Positions 10,999 through 24,158 of a stretch of DNA of 64,000 nt are shown here, in pieces. Each line of letters opens with the position of its first letter. The stretch's first letter is position 1. Where the stretch lies: the NCBI GenBank assembly GCA_946811695.1, contig OX328126.1, positions 88,562,785-88,626,784 on the forward strand, written 5' to 3'. A model generated the notes under the pieces. It did not search any database. It saw nothing but the letters and a program-made list of their open reading frames with translations, and was not told the DNA's origin. The translations under genes were made by a program, and so were the position numbers. The stretch comes from Gonocerus acuteangulatus (lineage: Eukaryota > Arthropoda > Insecta > Hemiptera > Coreidae).

Positions 10999-12514
10999 CA
11001 TACACACACTATTTATTGAAGTTTTAATTATCAAACTTCCACCTATAACAAAAATTAGAAAAAAGACTCAGTTTAGTATTAAATTCTATATTTTAGTTAT
11101 CAACGGACGACCATCTCTTCTCAATTAACAAGCAATAGAATCTTATATCTCAAGTATTATCTCTACAAGCTTTAGTACTGAAATGGGTATCATATTCCTG
11201 AATTCGTGAAGAATGAAGACACTTTAGTTCATTTCCGTTGAGACAAAGCTATTAATCATTGAACCAGTAATTGCCACTAAGTTTTCAAATTTCTCAAGAA
11301 GTTTATAGCCAAATTAATATTCGACCAATTAAGGGAAAATTATGTTTTGTTGGGGATTTTCTAAACTCCTCTCGCTTGACTTGAAGATAAATATGAAATT
11401 TCCACAGGAGCTTTATTGATTACTTGTGTTTCACTAATTTAATTCTCTCCTAGTGCCAATAAGTGACATTTTTGATGCCCTCTAATTTGCCAAAACTTTA
11501 CTTAATTGAATATATTTTATGATAATATTATGAATATGATATTACCAGTCATAGAAATTATAGACATATATAAAGTGTTAATAATTTGTCAAAAGCGTTA
11601 GTAATTAAAAGAATTTAATTTTTTTCGCAACTTCCTATTGGAAATTTTTGTATGCACCTAGGGGCTACTTAGCTGCTAGCATTGTAAACTTAATAATAAT
11701 AATTTTTATTTGCGAAGAAAGTTTTAGACATTAGCATCTAAATAAGTTCTAATTTAATTCATATTTGCTATGAGAAGTATTAACTTTTGCGAGGGGTTTC
11801 AAAATCATGTCACCTACTGAAAGAAGTCATGCATTATTTAATATGTTCTAAGATAAGAATTTTTCAATAATAAAAAACTTTCTAGCCCTAGTGGAACTCT
11901 TGGAAAAGAAGACTAGAAAAGTTGTAATGAAAATCTGGGTAAAAAAATGGATAAAATGATAAACTTTATAACACATCAAAAAACATTTTTGTTGCAACAG
12001 GAAAGAGGCGAATTTTTTTGTAAGCTCATCTATTAAAAATAAAGGAAAATAGAATAAATAAGTTGATTTTTTATCCGTATGTTTTATTCAAGGTAGGAAA
12101 TTGAAGAGAAATGGTGTTATCAAGTCTAAGATGATCTAAAAAAAAAAAACTAATGATATCTGAAGAAATTGTTTTTTTCTTTCCATACCTCAGTAAGCCT
12201 GAGGTGTGGCCATTTTTTTACTAACTGACCCATACATTGAATATATTTTGTTTACAATATTTAACAATTTCATAAATTACATATATTTTTCCAAAATAAT
12301 TAAATGGAATAATTAAAATAAAATGAAATTAATAATAAATTAAGCTTAAATAATATTAAAAAGAACATTAGACATTAAAAAATTATAGAATAATAAAATT
12401 GAAGAAAACAGCGTTATTATTCTTATCTTCGAAGATATTGATCTTCCGTGATCTTGTTGCTGAATGATTTCAAAGCTTCTTCGAACATCCTGTACAGTAG
12501 AGCAGGACTCGGTC

Positions 12515-12622
12515 AGTCGGCAGGATAGGGCTGATGCATTATCTTTTTTCTAAAGAAAAATCATTATCCATAGTGGGAATCGAACCCACGACCTAGGTGT
12601 GGAGTGCTCACTAACACATTGA
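12515..12622 (-). mobile_element. tRNA-headed SINE, head half
   Basis: Minus strand: GTGAGCACTCCACACC, CGTGGGTTCGATTCCCACTA, spacer, TGCATCAGCCCTATCCTGCC; the 3' half is missing. Confidence 0.7.
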
Positions 12623-13087
12623 ATGATAAAGAAGTCCATACTCGGACATTTTAGAACTAGGATAATTTTAGCGGACAAGGAGCAATATCTACAGGGAATC
12701 TACAAGAAAATACTTTCTTGTTTGCACGTAGATTGCGATAATATCTCACACTCGCCCATTGATTGCCGCCACTCTATGGAATGCTGAGAAATGATTTCAA
12801 GTTTCCCCTTCAATAGATTCCAAGCGGACGGATTACCTATGAAACGTAATGTATTCTTAATCAGAAGAAATTAAATTCATAATGTTCTAATCGGTCCAAG
12901 AATTGTTTAGCAACATTAGCCAATTACAGTATCAAAGGGGCGAGCATTACATAAACATGCGAAACTTCTAAAGTGCCGTCCCTCAGATAACGAAGAATAA
13001 TAACCTGGAAGGAGTGGGGCTCCCAGCAAGGGTTTTTATTGGTAAAGGCCACAGTGCCTAATTAATCAGTCGAGTTCACAGAAGAAG

Positions 13088-13142
13088 GGGGTCTTGAAGG
13101 GTTTCTTATGTCACCTTGACATAAGAAAACCTTCAAGGAATC
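13088..13142. repeat. strong hairpin
   Basis: CTTGAAGGGTTTCTTATGTC and GACATAAGAAAACCTTCAAG pair over about 20 bp with a 5-nt loop. Intergenic; no function assigned. Confidence 0.7.
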
Positions 13143-14144
13143 AACACCTCCTCGCCATCTCAACAATCATCGGCTTAAGTAGTTTTAGTACGTTGGACAT
13201 TTACCTGTCCATCTTTATTTTATTTTCCTCGTTTCCCCTCAGTATTTCTCTTTTACGTTCCTAATCGTTATTTAGTACCCATCTCATGTTTCGGCTGGTT
13301 TTATCTCTCACAGAATAGGGTTAGCTTCATGCCATCAAACGTGGTTTTATCACAGCACAAGTTGTATTAGAACAGTCATTGTGGCATTTGTCATTGAGTC
13401 CAAATGCGCAGTTTTCTGTCTTTTCTTTTTTTACGTAAAAATTTAAATGGCTTAGGGGGGGAAAGGCTAATTCAGCTCGCTTCAGGAATCTGATCAGGAT
13501 GCTTCTGCTGCAAGTTAGCTCTTGGGGTCACTATTGCTCTCTTACTATCTATTACTACGCCCTCTTAATACACCACTTCACATTCTTAAACTTTTCTTTC
13601 CTCCTTCTCTTAAATCGCACTCATCCTAAGCCTTGAGGCATGCCTCCTTTTCATGGATCGTTCCTATCTTCATGGATTTGACAGTTTTCTCCTCAGTGCT
13701 CTTATATTTATAGGTACAGGCGCTGTGCTTCCTCTTCAGCTCGCCCCTACATTTATCTGTGGGTTGGCATTCCATGGCGTACCACTATCTCCATCGATAA
13801 AGCCGGTTGGTTTCTTCTTCGTCTCGCCCCTACCTTCCCCGGAAGGGCACCATTTCTTGGCGATCTTCATCTTTATGGCAGGCCTTGCTTCCGACTCGCT
13901 TTTATCTTAATCGATAAGGCAATATTACTTTCCCAGTTTCCTTCCTCCCTAGATATGAGGAGCACGAGTCTGTAGTAAAACGCCTGTCACAGTGCTTCTA
14001 GCCAGAACTACTACTACTTTCGTACATTCTGTGCCTCATCAGGAGCTAAACTTATAAATACCCTAATGCGCAGTTGGCAAGTAAAAGATCCACTTTCAGG
14101 ACCAGATCATGACTGAAGATATGGTGCCAGCCAGTCAGCTGATT

Positions 14145-15660
14145 CTAATCAATTAATCAATATTTATTTGAACCAATACAAAAACGTATTTTTTAAAAAT
14201 GGTTAAGAGACAAAAATATACATTAAGAAAATAAGTAATAAATAAATAAAAAATACACAGAACTTGAATTAGAGAATAACTAATTATTACAAATGAAAGA
14301 AGTTCTGATAACACATTGGCTTTATTCGTGTTTCAATTCTCTCTCTAAGCTAAAAGTAGACCCTCCAAGCTGTAGTGGCTCCTTCTACTGTTGGGAGTTT
14401 TTCGTAGTACGTTTGGGTGATTTTTTCAATGTTCTCTACGAAATGGACAACCTCGAGCTCTCTGAGGATTTGTATGTTTCGTATGAAAGGAGGCGTATTT
14501 AAAATAATCCGAAGAATTTTATTTTGAAATATCTAAGTGTTCGTCTGTTTGCTTTACTGCTACTGTACCAAACTGGGCATGCGTAAGTCAGTAATGGCAG
14601 TAATAGAGTATTGTAAAATAGAACTGCGCATTTGTGCCTAAGAGGTGTTTTTATTTAAAAAATGGGTATAGTAGTTTAATTCGTGTGTGCGCCATTAGAA
14701 ATTTTAAGTTTATATGAAGCCTCCAGGTCAGTCTAGTGCCGAAGTAAACGCCAAGGTAGCGCACACTTTGGTCCTTAGGAGTCCAAGGAACTCAGGCCTG
14801 TCCAATGAGGAAGCAAGGAGAAGTCCTGTCATTGAAGTGCTAAAGAGTGAATGAATATCTTTGCTTCAGTCTTCGATAGACAGACGGAGTTTCCACCTTT
14901 CGAACCACGACATGGGCGTATATAGAAAATAATTTCGGGGCTGGGAAAATTTCAGGGGGCTGAGACCATTTCCGGGTAATGGAATACTAATAATTTAGAA
15001 CGTGGAATAGTTTTAACCAACTGAAACGTTATAACACACAAAATAAAATATTTTTTATGGACTAAATGATCTTATTTAATTTATTTTTAACGGTTTATGG
15101 CACATTTTTACCGATGAACTCAAAATTTCGGGGGGGGGGGGGGGGCTGAAGCCCCCTCAGCCCCTTCTTATATACGCCCATGAACCCACGACGTGAGGTT
15201 GTACAAAGATGACTGTAGGTCTTCAATGGCTCCCTCTCCTTGACTCATGATTAACGTGGCATCTGCAAACAGAGCGACCGTGGCAGTTTGAGGCTCGGGG
15301 ATGTCAGACAGTACAGTTAAACACTAAAGGCTCAGAACTGATCCTTGTGGTACACCAGCAGGGAAGCTTATCTTTTGTCTGACGATATTTTTCACTCTCA
15401 CCAATCAATGAAGATCTCATCAATCAATATTTATTTGAGCCAATACATATAATATTATTTACAAATGGTTAAGGGAGAAAATATATTTTTCACTCGCACT
15501 TGCAATGTTCTTTCCACGAGGAACGAAGAAATAATATTTGCAAGATAGCACTGTGCCAAATTTTTGTTTGAGTTTATGCAAAAGACCCTTGACCACACTC
15601 TGTCGAATGCTGACTTCACATCCAAGTAATTGTTTAAAATCTATGATCTATTTTTCTGAA
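14145..15660 (-). pseudogene. decayed Jockey/CR1-like LINE reverse transcriptase, split by a MITE
   Basis: Minus-strand RT remnants in order: LDVKSAFDRVW (motif A), FPAGVPQGSVLS (motif B), ALFADATLIMS (motif C, catalytic second Asp replaced by Ala), VRYLGVYFGTRLTW, then PLLTYACPVW. Frameshifts and stops occur throughout, so it is dead. Two interruptions: a hAT-type MITE at 14911-15182, and a short LINE 3'-end-like insertion at about 15400-15484 flanked by TTTTTCACTC. The 3' end at about 14150 resembles that short insert (AATAAATATTGATTAATTGA), suggesting a GATT-repeat terminus. Confidence 0.75.
14911..15182 (+). mobile_element. hAT-type MITE, copy 1
   Basis: 272 bp with inverted ends CATGGGCGTATATA and TATATACGCCCATG, a G-tract and GCTGAAGCCCCCTC near the right end. 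A flanking 8-9-bp duplication (AACCACGA / AACCCACGA) fits hAT. It is inserted in the LINE at 14145-15660. Confidence 0.8.
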
Positions 15661-15683
15661 CAATACATACTAACCCTCCTCCC

Positions 15684-15723
<40 letters not shown>

Positions 15724-15728
<5 letters not shown>

Positions 15729-16411
15729 GAGGTTCCTTGCTCTTCTCTTAGTGCTCTAGTCATTTTGTTAGGCTTAAGTGACCCAAAATTGCCTTTTTAT
15801 TGATTTTTCTTTACTCTCTTAAAAAAAGTGTGTTCTTTTAAAGTTATTTATTTATTTATGCAATTATTTAAAGCCGTCTAGCTCCGCTCAGAGCACTCCA
15901 ACACTTTTTCTAATAAAAGACATTTGACATATCAGAATTTATTATTTTGGAGTTATGGTTCAGCTTAATCTATTTAAAAATTAAGTTTGATAAATATATT
16001 TTGCAATCGAATAATTTGTGGGTCTTTTTACTTATCTTAGTGTTATGGATTTATAAATCATAAAATACATGAAGATTGTTGTGACGTAATAAGAATGCTA
16101 GTATTAATCTCTTATCAGTCTAGTAACAGGTACTTCAGTTGTCTGCTTTATCATTGTAGCCAGGGTCCAACGCAACCTCCACTAACGGGACTTAAACAGT
16201 GCATTCCAACTCAATATTTTTGGCAATACCTTTCCTGTTAATCATGATTGCGACAATTTTAAGTACTTAACATGGTCATATTGAGTGACAAATTTAAATA
16301 GAAGGGTCAAATTATCGGTTCTAAGAGAACTGTCACAGAAAAGTAGCGTTTTTTGAAATGTACAGCTGATAGTTGACACGTTATTTTTGATTTGTTTTGT
16401 TATTAATTAAA
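15724..16411. promoter_or_regulatory. SEC63 upstream region and 5' UTR
   Basis: No annotated repeat in the last 600 bp before the SEC63 ATG. No clear TATA or initiator can be fixed; the transcription start probably lies within about 200 bp of 16412. Confidence 0.3.
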
Positions 16412-16535
16412 ATGGGTGGACAAAAATTTCAATACGACGAAAGTGGAGGGACTTTCTTTTATTTTCTCCTCTCATTTTTAGCATTATTGTTAATCCCCAG
16501 CACCTATTATTGGTGGCCACGTAAACAAGTGGAAG
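16412..16535 (+). CDS. Sec63: SEC63 exon 1: start codon and first membrane segment
   Basis: Start ATG at 16412 gives MGGQKFQYDESGGTFFYF, the conserved SEC63 amino terminus, followed by a hydrophobic run ending IPSTYYWWP. No in-frame upstream ATG with better family fit was seen. Donor GAAG/GTAAGG, phase 1. Confidence 0.93.
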
Positions 16536-17791
16536 GTAAGGTTACACTAATTTTTTAATTATGATAATTTTATATTTTCCTTCATTATTTGTTTATTAAT
16601 GTTTGATTATAAATTAATAGTTAACAGATTATTTTCTAAAACTATATGGAACCATAATTCCTATTAATACTTCAACATAACATGAATTGAAGCTTTTTAA
16701 TTGCAAATAACCATAAGTGACATGTTTAACATTTTTTTTTTTTTGCTTTTTATAAAGTAATCATGTATTAAAAATGTTGAGTAATTTATTCAATCATTAA
16801 TGTTTTGTTTTCAGATCCCAAAAAAGATGAGAAGGACTGCCATTGTGAAGGTTGTAAAAAGAAAAAAATCATTTTGAAATCAAATGAACCATGGAAAGGA
16901 ACAAAACAGTTGATGACGTAATTTTGATACCTAATCGTTTTTTTTTTATATTTTTAGTGGGTTGTTCTGTATTGATATTTTCTTTATTATTTTGCAGGCA
17001 AATTTTAATTGTGTCTGGATGGGTAATTCTTGCACTACTTGCTTACAAGGTGTCACAGTTCGATTATGAATACGCAAATTTTGACCCCTATGAAATCTTG
17101 GGAATACCTTTGGTTTGTATATGATTCATGTATCCTAGTTTCCATCTTATTCGGATTAGAAAAATTTATTTTGTAATTTTCTCCTTAGGGATCGTCAAAA
17201 GCAGAAGTCAAAAAGGCATACAAACAGTTATCTTTGGTTCTCCATCCCGACAAAAAAACTGGTGACGAGAAAGCTTTCATGAAGTTAACGAAGGCTTACC
17301 TTGCTCTCACTGATGACGAAGCAAGAAAAAATTGGGAAAAATATGGAAATCCAGATGGACCAGGAGCAATGAGCTTTGGGATCGCACTTCCTTCATGGAT
17401 CGTAGAAAAAGAAAATTCTGTTTGGGTGAGTCTAAGAATTGTATTACTTTGTGTTTAGTAGTTTTGGAATAGAAACACTTAATAGACTTGGAATAGAAAC
17501 AATTAATATTTTTATAGTGACACAATCTTCTTTAATCTAGTATTTTTCTCAGGCGTTACAAAAGAGAATTAACAACGACAATTCAATTTATTTTTGCTCT
17601 ACATTTTTCACGCCTTTGGTGCCTCTTCAGAAGCCAAAAACTCACTAAACTGAAAAATACAGCCTAATTGTATTAAGGCAAACCTTCCTGTACAATAGCC
17701 ATGTCCAAATGAGGTTACTACTACTTGTAGAATCAACCAACCGTGTAAAGTCGATAGATTCCAAAAAACAAAAACAAAAAAAAAATACTGA

Positions 17792-17861
<70 letters not shown>

Positions 17862-19462
17862 TACACACACATACACTTTCAGGGGAAAAAAACTCTAATT
17901 GTACTTAACTTTTTTATTTTTTTTTTTCAAAGAATTTAATGACATTCTGAAATAACCGTTCCTCCAGACTGACCGATATGTCCCTTACCTATTGTGTGAT
18001 TATAAGTTTGAATAAATTTAATTACATTTATTTAAACTTATTAATAAATATTAATATTCCTTTATCTAATATTTTTCAGGTGCTTGGTCTGTATGCCCTT
18101 GTGTTTATGGTTGCTCTTCCTACTGTTGTGGGAATTTGGTGGTACCGCTCTATAAGATACACCGGCGACCAGGTAGATACTAATCTTTCATTTATTTCAT
18201 TTTTTATTAGATGTTAGTCCTATTAAGACTGGTATAAAAAATTAAGACTGGTCCTATTAGTATTAAATGTTTTATTACTGAATAATGTATTGTGCTTTGA
18301 GCTTTGGTTATACAGTGAAACCTTCCTTAACAGACACCTCCCTACAGCTTACACCTCTTTTAACGGACATTTTCCCACAGTCCCGAATTTTTCTATAGGT
18401 AAAATAAACCTCTATATTGCGGACACCTCTGTACAAAGGACACAGACAGAAAAAACTGATTTTTTAGCTCCTTACTACAGACAATTACAGCTAATGTTAT
18501 TTATAGAAGTAGGTTTCCAGAAAAATGCGTTAACAATAACAAACTCTTTGTAAGAATAAGATATATATACAGAATAGTGACTAGTAATATCTTCCTTGGA
18601 ATTTCACAACAGGAACTCCTTCCTTTTCAGCAGAAGCATATGATTTTCCCGCTGGCAGATTACTATTGTTTTGCCTACGCGGTATCACGGTTCCGGGAAT
18701 ATTCCAAAACTCTGTTCGGTTCACTTTCCTTCTGCAGAACTTCCCTCTCTTCACTTTTCAGTTGCTTTTTAGCTCTTGTTGAGTAAGTATCGTGCTTTCT
18801 CTTCAATATGTCTAATCGGAAATCTCTGACACTTAAAGAAAAAATTGATGTGATAACATTTTCCAATCGTGAAAAATGTGGTGTGCGTAAAGTTGCCAAG
18901 TTTTTTAAGATAGGGAAAACACAAGAAATATTGAAAAAGAAAGATGAAATTGTGAAGAAATGGACGGAAAATTGTGACAAAAATGTTGTCCGAGAACTAA
19001 GAACTTCTTTATGCTTTAAACTTTTTAGAATAAAAACTTTTTTTAAGTTTATACTTATTGCAATTCTTTCTATATACTTAAAAAAAACTTGTTATGGGTA
19101 ATTATTAAATGGTTAATTAAAACATGAATTAAATGTACAAATTCGGTACGTATCCATCTCGACCAACCCCTCTGTATAGCGGACACCTCTCTATAGTGGA
19201 CAACTTTGGTTCTCCCAGAGGTGTCCGCTATATAGAGGTTTCACTGTAATTTTATGTTAAAAAAAGAGTAGCCTTATTTTACTTGGAAAAAATTTAATAG
19301 GTTATGTATCAAACAATAAATCTTAGAATCTTAGTCAGACTGTGGGAAATTTGGCTAAATATGAGTAATTTTATTTATAAAAAGTTGACTGATGAGCTCG
19401 TCACAAATGTTGGGATACTTATGGGTTTCCACAAATGGGGGAAATACTTAATTACTGAAAAC

Positions 19463-19524
<62 letters not shown>

Positions 19525-20422
19525 ATCTCAGCTCTAGACTTTAGCAGGGAAATGGAGAAAGGCTCAACAATTGTAATTTTCTTCTTTTTTTTTTTAGGTG
19601 TTATTAGATACGTCTCAAATGTATTACTACTTCTTTCACAAGACACCATCAATGGCTTTAAAAAGGGTTATTATGATTCTTGGAGCATCCCTGGAATTTG
19701 AAAAGCAATACAATAGCGAAATTGTTGAACGACCAACCGACAATGTTGAAATACCACAAGTAATTATTTTTTATTTTTATTTTTTTTTCATAGTGACCAG
19801 AACTGTGCAAAGGGACTCGGCCAGGTAGCAGAGGGAAACCACCATTTAGTAGACTCAAACTGCATTGTTATGACTTCTAGCAGAGACATGAAAGATTAGA
19901 GCTTACAAAACTTACTGCTAGATATCGGAAAAAGCTTTCACAGCTGTGGCTTTCAGTCCGAAAGCAAAGAAAAGCCCTAGACTCGAAAGTGGCTATCTGT
20001 CTTGCTGTCACAAAAGTTGCTTACAGTCTCAAAAGGGTTAAACTAATTTTAAGAATTTAAAGAGAAAGATGTGTTGTAAAAATAAACATCGGCCCAGTAG
20101 AAACAAGTGTTTTAATAATTTGGCCTAAGCAACCAATATTTGTATTTCATTGCAATGAAACTGAATAGACTTAATGCCCAATCAATGAAGAACATGTGTT
20201 GCAAAACAATACCCCTCCAAAAAAAATAAAATCCGTCCATTAGAAGTTAGGGGTTGCTTAAGGCCAAATCTAATCATGCTTATTTTTAGCGCGGTTCCTC
20301 TCTCCCTCCATAGGAAGGAACCCCGCTTATAAGGTTGATCGCATGATGCAATCCGGAAGTGCCAACTAGAAAATTTTGCGTTTCAGAACCCCTAGAGACC
20401 GAAAATGAAGGTGGTTCAAATT

Positions 20423-20487
<65 letters not shown>

Positions 20488-23400
20488 CTGTTCGCGGCAT
20501 ACGTCAGCGAATAATGGTCCGATTTTGATGAAATTTGGTACAAAAATCTTTTGTCTAATTTGAAAGGTCAAGTTCGTTAACCAGCAGAATCCACCCACCG
20601 GAACATGGTTTTTGGAGCGAATGTCGCGCGAAAAAAATTGTTCCGCTTACTTCATATGCTTGCAAGTACTCATTTTATAAACTTTTTGGCCTAGGAAAAC
20701 GAATGAAACCATTTTTAAGGTGATAGGTTTAACCGTTTTTGAGAAAATTGGAAAAATAGGTGTTGAATAACGTTTTTGGTTTGAGTACTTAGAATTATGG
20801 GATTCAGTTGAAACATTTTCTGTGTGTTTTAATTTCATCAAAACTAATTTGTTGAAATTTTGGTTACGTTTGGAGTTAAGGAAGGGTTAGAATAAAATAT
20901 TACATTAACAGACACGAACAGTTTTGGTTACTTTGAATACTTTCCTTAATATCTCAAAATCGGTTGAGAATTTAGGTATGCGGAAGGTTACCATTCGAAA
21001 GCTTACTAAATTCTCTACAAAAAAGGTTCTGAAGAAAGTTTTAATTAGGCGATGTCAATCAGAGAAATAAGTTCTTAAAATTTTAAAGTAATTAATTTCG
21101 GTTATTCGAACGGTTCTTTTTGTCTGTTTTTATTTCTTGTTATTTTTTAATTGCTTATAGTTAGATAATGTATTTGACAATAAAACAGGTTAAGTAAAAG
21201 AAGAAAAACAATATATTGTTAGAAATATAGCTTCAAGAGAGATTCGAAGACCTTGTGGCAATTTTCAATTGCCTAGTGGTGGCCTTTCTTGGGTTGGCCG
21301 TCCCATCCAGGTAAGATCATAAATCAAGACCTTTCAAGAAAAGTGGAACCAAAACAATAACTGCATCTATTTTAATCTTTCCAAATGAGACTAGGGATAA
21401 GAACAGAACCGGGATAAGATGATGCAGTTACTGCGAGTCGGACTTTTTAATTATATTGGTTATTTTAATCAAATGATTCAGGAATGCAGAATACAGTACT
21501 CACTTTTCTCAGGAATGTGCTGCTCCTGCATGACTGCTTTATTTTTTGCTAGAATTTAAATTATTTTATTTATTTATGATGATGCTCCGCATCTAAAGCG
21601 AAGAGCATTTAATTTCCTGTATTAAGCTGATGCAGGTGTTGAACCTAACGATGTCACTCCAAAACAGTAGTTGCTACAGACAGTGATGTATAGTAATGAT
21701 ATAAGTATGTATATTATGTATGTATGAGGTATACATAGTAAAGGAAACAAAAATTAAATAGAAATATGTATAAAGAAAAATAATTAAATTAAATAGCACA
21801 TTATAGTGTAATAAAACAGTAAATATTTTTTGCTTGTATATTCATCTTCTATTTGGATAGAAAAATGTGGTTTGTTATTCTTTTATACTAACTAATTATT
21901 TTATTCAATCATGTAATTGAATATATTTCTTGGCAGATAATGAGGCAATTGTACAATCTGGGCGAGAAGAACCGTGAGAAACCACTCTGCTATAGATATT
22001 CGATAAAAGCACGAGTTCTGCTCCATGCTCACCTCACAAGAATAGCACTCAATCCTCTTACACTCGATAGGGATCGGATGTACATAGTGAAGAAATGTCC
22101 CTATCTCATACAAGAAATGGTGAATTGTGTGTCTGGTCTTATCATGTTGGCATACGCCCGAAGAGGTAATGTTTGTTTTTATTTGTAGATGTCTTATGTG
22201 TTAACCCTTAGCTTAAGGCGGGTAGTGCGGGCTGGCCAATCCTGTAGTACGGCAACCTGTCTACCTAGTTATGAAGCCATTCTCGCCCTCCTCTCTATGT
22301 GTGTGAGAACGTTCTTATAATTTCCTCCCTTAAAATTTCTAATTGTAGGAAAACTTTATTTTATTATTATTTAAATATTTAGGTTGAATTATATAATTAG
22401 ATACTCCAATAATTTTTGTTTATAGTTATATTTTTTAGTAAGAGAAATATTTTTTTTTTATGATATACATAGGTACTAATCAATGAAGCTAAATAAATAA
22501 TTAGCCTCTTTTTTTTTAATTAAAATAAGGAAAAATCCATCCTCCTTTTTGATTTGGATTTAACACTGGCGGTGTTAATTTTTTTGAGCCCGACCCGGGT
22601 ATCCATAATCCTTAGCTCCCTCGTCACAAAAAGTTAATTCCCCCGACATCTAGTGGTGAAAGAAATTGCTAAAGCTTACCTCAGTCCTTGCTTAATAGCC
22701 CTAAGGTGGAAATCCTGGAAAATTCAGCCCTAGGGAGTCGGTAAACAAGAGAGGAGGGTCGGACTGCTGTACAAGTCCTTCGTTCCAGGGGCACGGCAGC
22801 TCTCGACTGCTAATCAAGTCCTTCGTTCCAAAGGCACGGCGCGCCTCGACTTCTGCAGAAGTCTTTAGTAAGGAAAGGGTTAATGAATCTAATCTCTTTA
22901 ATCGATTTATATGTGGCAGAAGGTCAAATTCGAACAAAAACGCTCAAGTTCTACACTACTCTTTTATTGTGCTCTACATGTTTTTGCGCTCCTATGCACC
23001 TCTTCAAGAGCTCTTAAAATAATGTACAATTACAGCCTACACCACCGAGAACCTTCCGCAGTTCCCCTTGAAGTGATACAGATTGTGTCCTGTCTGCCCA
23101 AGCCTAAAGGCTTCATATTGTTCATTTTTGCCATATTTAATATAATTCAGGGAGTGTGATAGATTAATCACATTAATGATGATAACTCATAATGAATGAT
23201 AAGGGGGCTTTGAAAATGTAGTATAGGAATCTTTTAGAGCAGTCGTTCATGGTTTTTTGGGCAATAAGAGAAATAATAATTATGTTGAACTTGTGAACAA
23301 TCTCCTTCAAAAGTAACAACAGATGGGTTGCAGTATCTCCCTAAAAATTCATTTTCTTCATTTTCATTTTCATTTTTTTCCTTTTAACTGCTGTGATGTA

Positions 23401-24127
23401 AGTGGCGAACATGGTGAACGATTCCACCAAGATATATCGATAATGGAAAAGAGATACCAGGATCGATGGAATGCGTCAATGTTAGCGGACTACTGCTAGA
23501 ATTTGAAAAGAGATACCCCTGAAATCAGTAAAAATAGACAAACGAAAAACAAGAAAAATTATTAATTAAACAGGTTTAAATATTTTGTTAATATTTCAAA
23601 ATTACCAATTTTATATAAAAAGTAATATAAAACATAGTTTTTTGGTTTTTTTTTAATAAATTGTTTTGTAATTTAACAAGATTCTAAAAGTCAAAATTCG
23701 TATATTAGGTATATTTTCAAAATAAGAGCTAATTAAAAATATATTTTCTTGTTTTGCTATTCAGTAACCTCAAAACAGTATAAAAATGTAGTATTCAATT
23801 GAAACGCACACAAAAAGTTAAATTTTGTAGATCAGTATTATTAGAAAATCCTAATGTAGAAGAATGTAAATGCTAGCATTGAAAACAGCTGATATAATAA
23901 TATTTGGAGTTGAAATACAAGAACATGCTTCTTCAAAACTAATTTTTTAAATTTCAAATACTTCTAGATTAGTGCCAACGGCCATAGCCATATTGATTGC
24001 ACCGGTTCCCACAGATCACTGAAGTTAAGCAACGTCGGGCGTGATCGGTACCTGAATGGGTGACCGACCACGTGCTGTTGGTATTATAAAAGGGCGGCAA
24101 CCTGTAGATAGCCCGGCGTTAAACAGG

Positions 24128-24158
<31 letters not shown>

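Larger units (their letters stand above)
10999..14144. other. intergenic region
   Basis: Very AT-rich to about 12400. From about 12640 to 14140 base composition is more even and C/T-rich, with a hairpin at 13088. This could be an old element's 5' region upstream of the LINE, but no protein motif is readable. Confidence 0.4.

Noticed and set aside
13653..13910. 85-codon open frame in C/T-rich DNA
   Set aside because: Hydrophobic by composition only; no family match seen and no supporting signals.
17608..17939. Open frames encoding long (Ile-Tyr)n runs
   Set aside because: These are translations of the (TA)n microsatellite. The same applies to frames at 19304-19652, 20286-20598 and 44190-44509.
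23974..24080. 5S rRNA gene
   Set aside because: Part of the 3' region is missing, a foreign body and poly-A follow, and a target duplication flanks it. It is a SINE.
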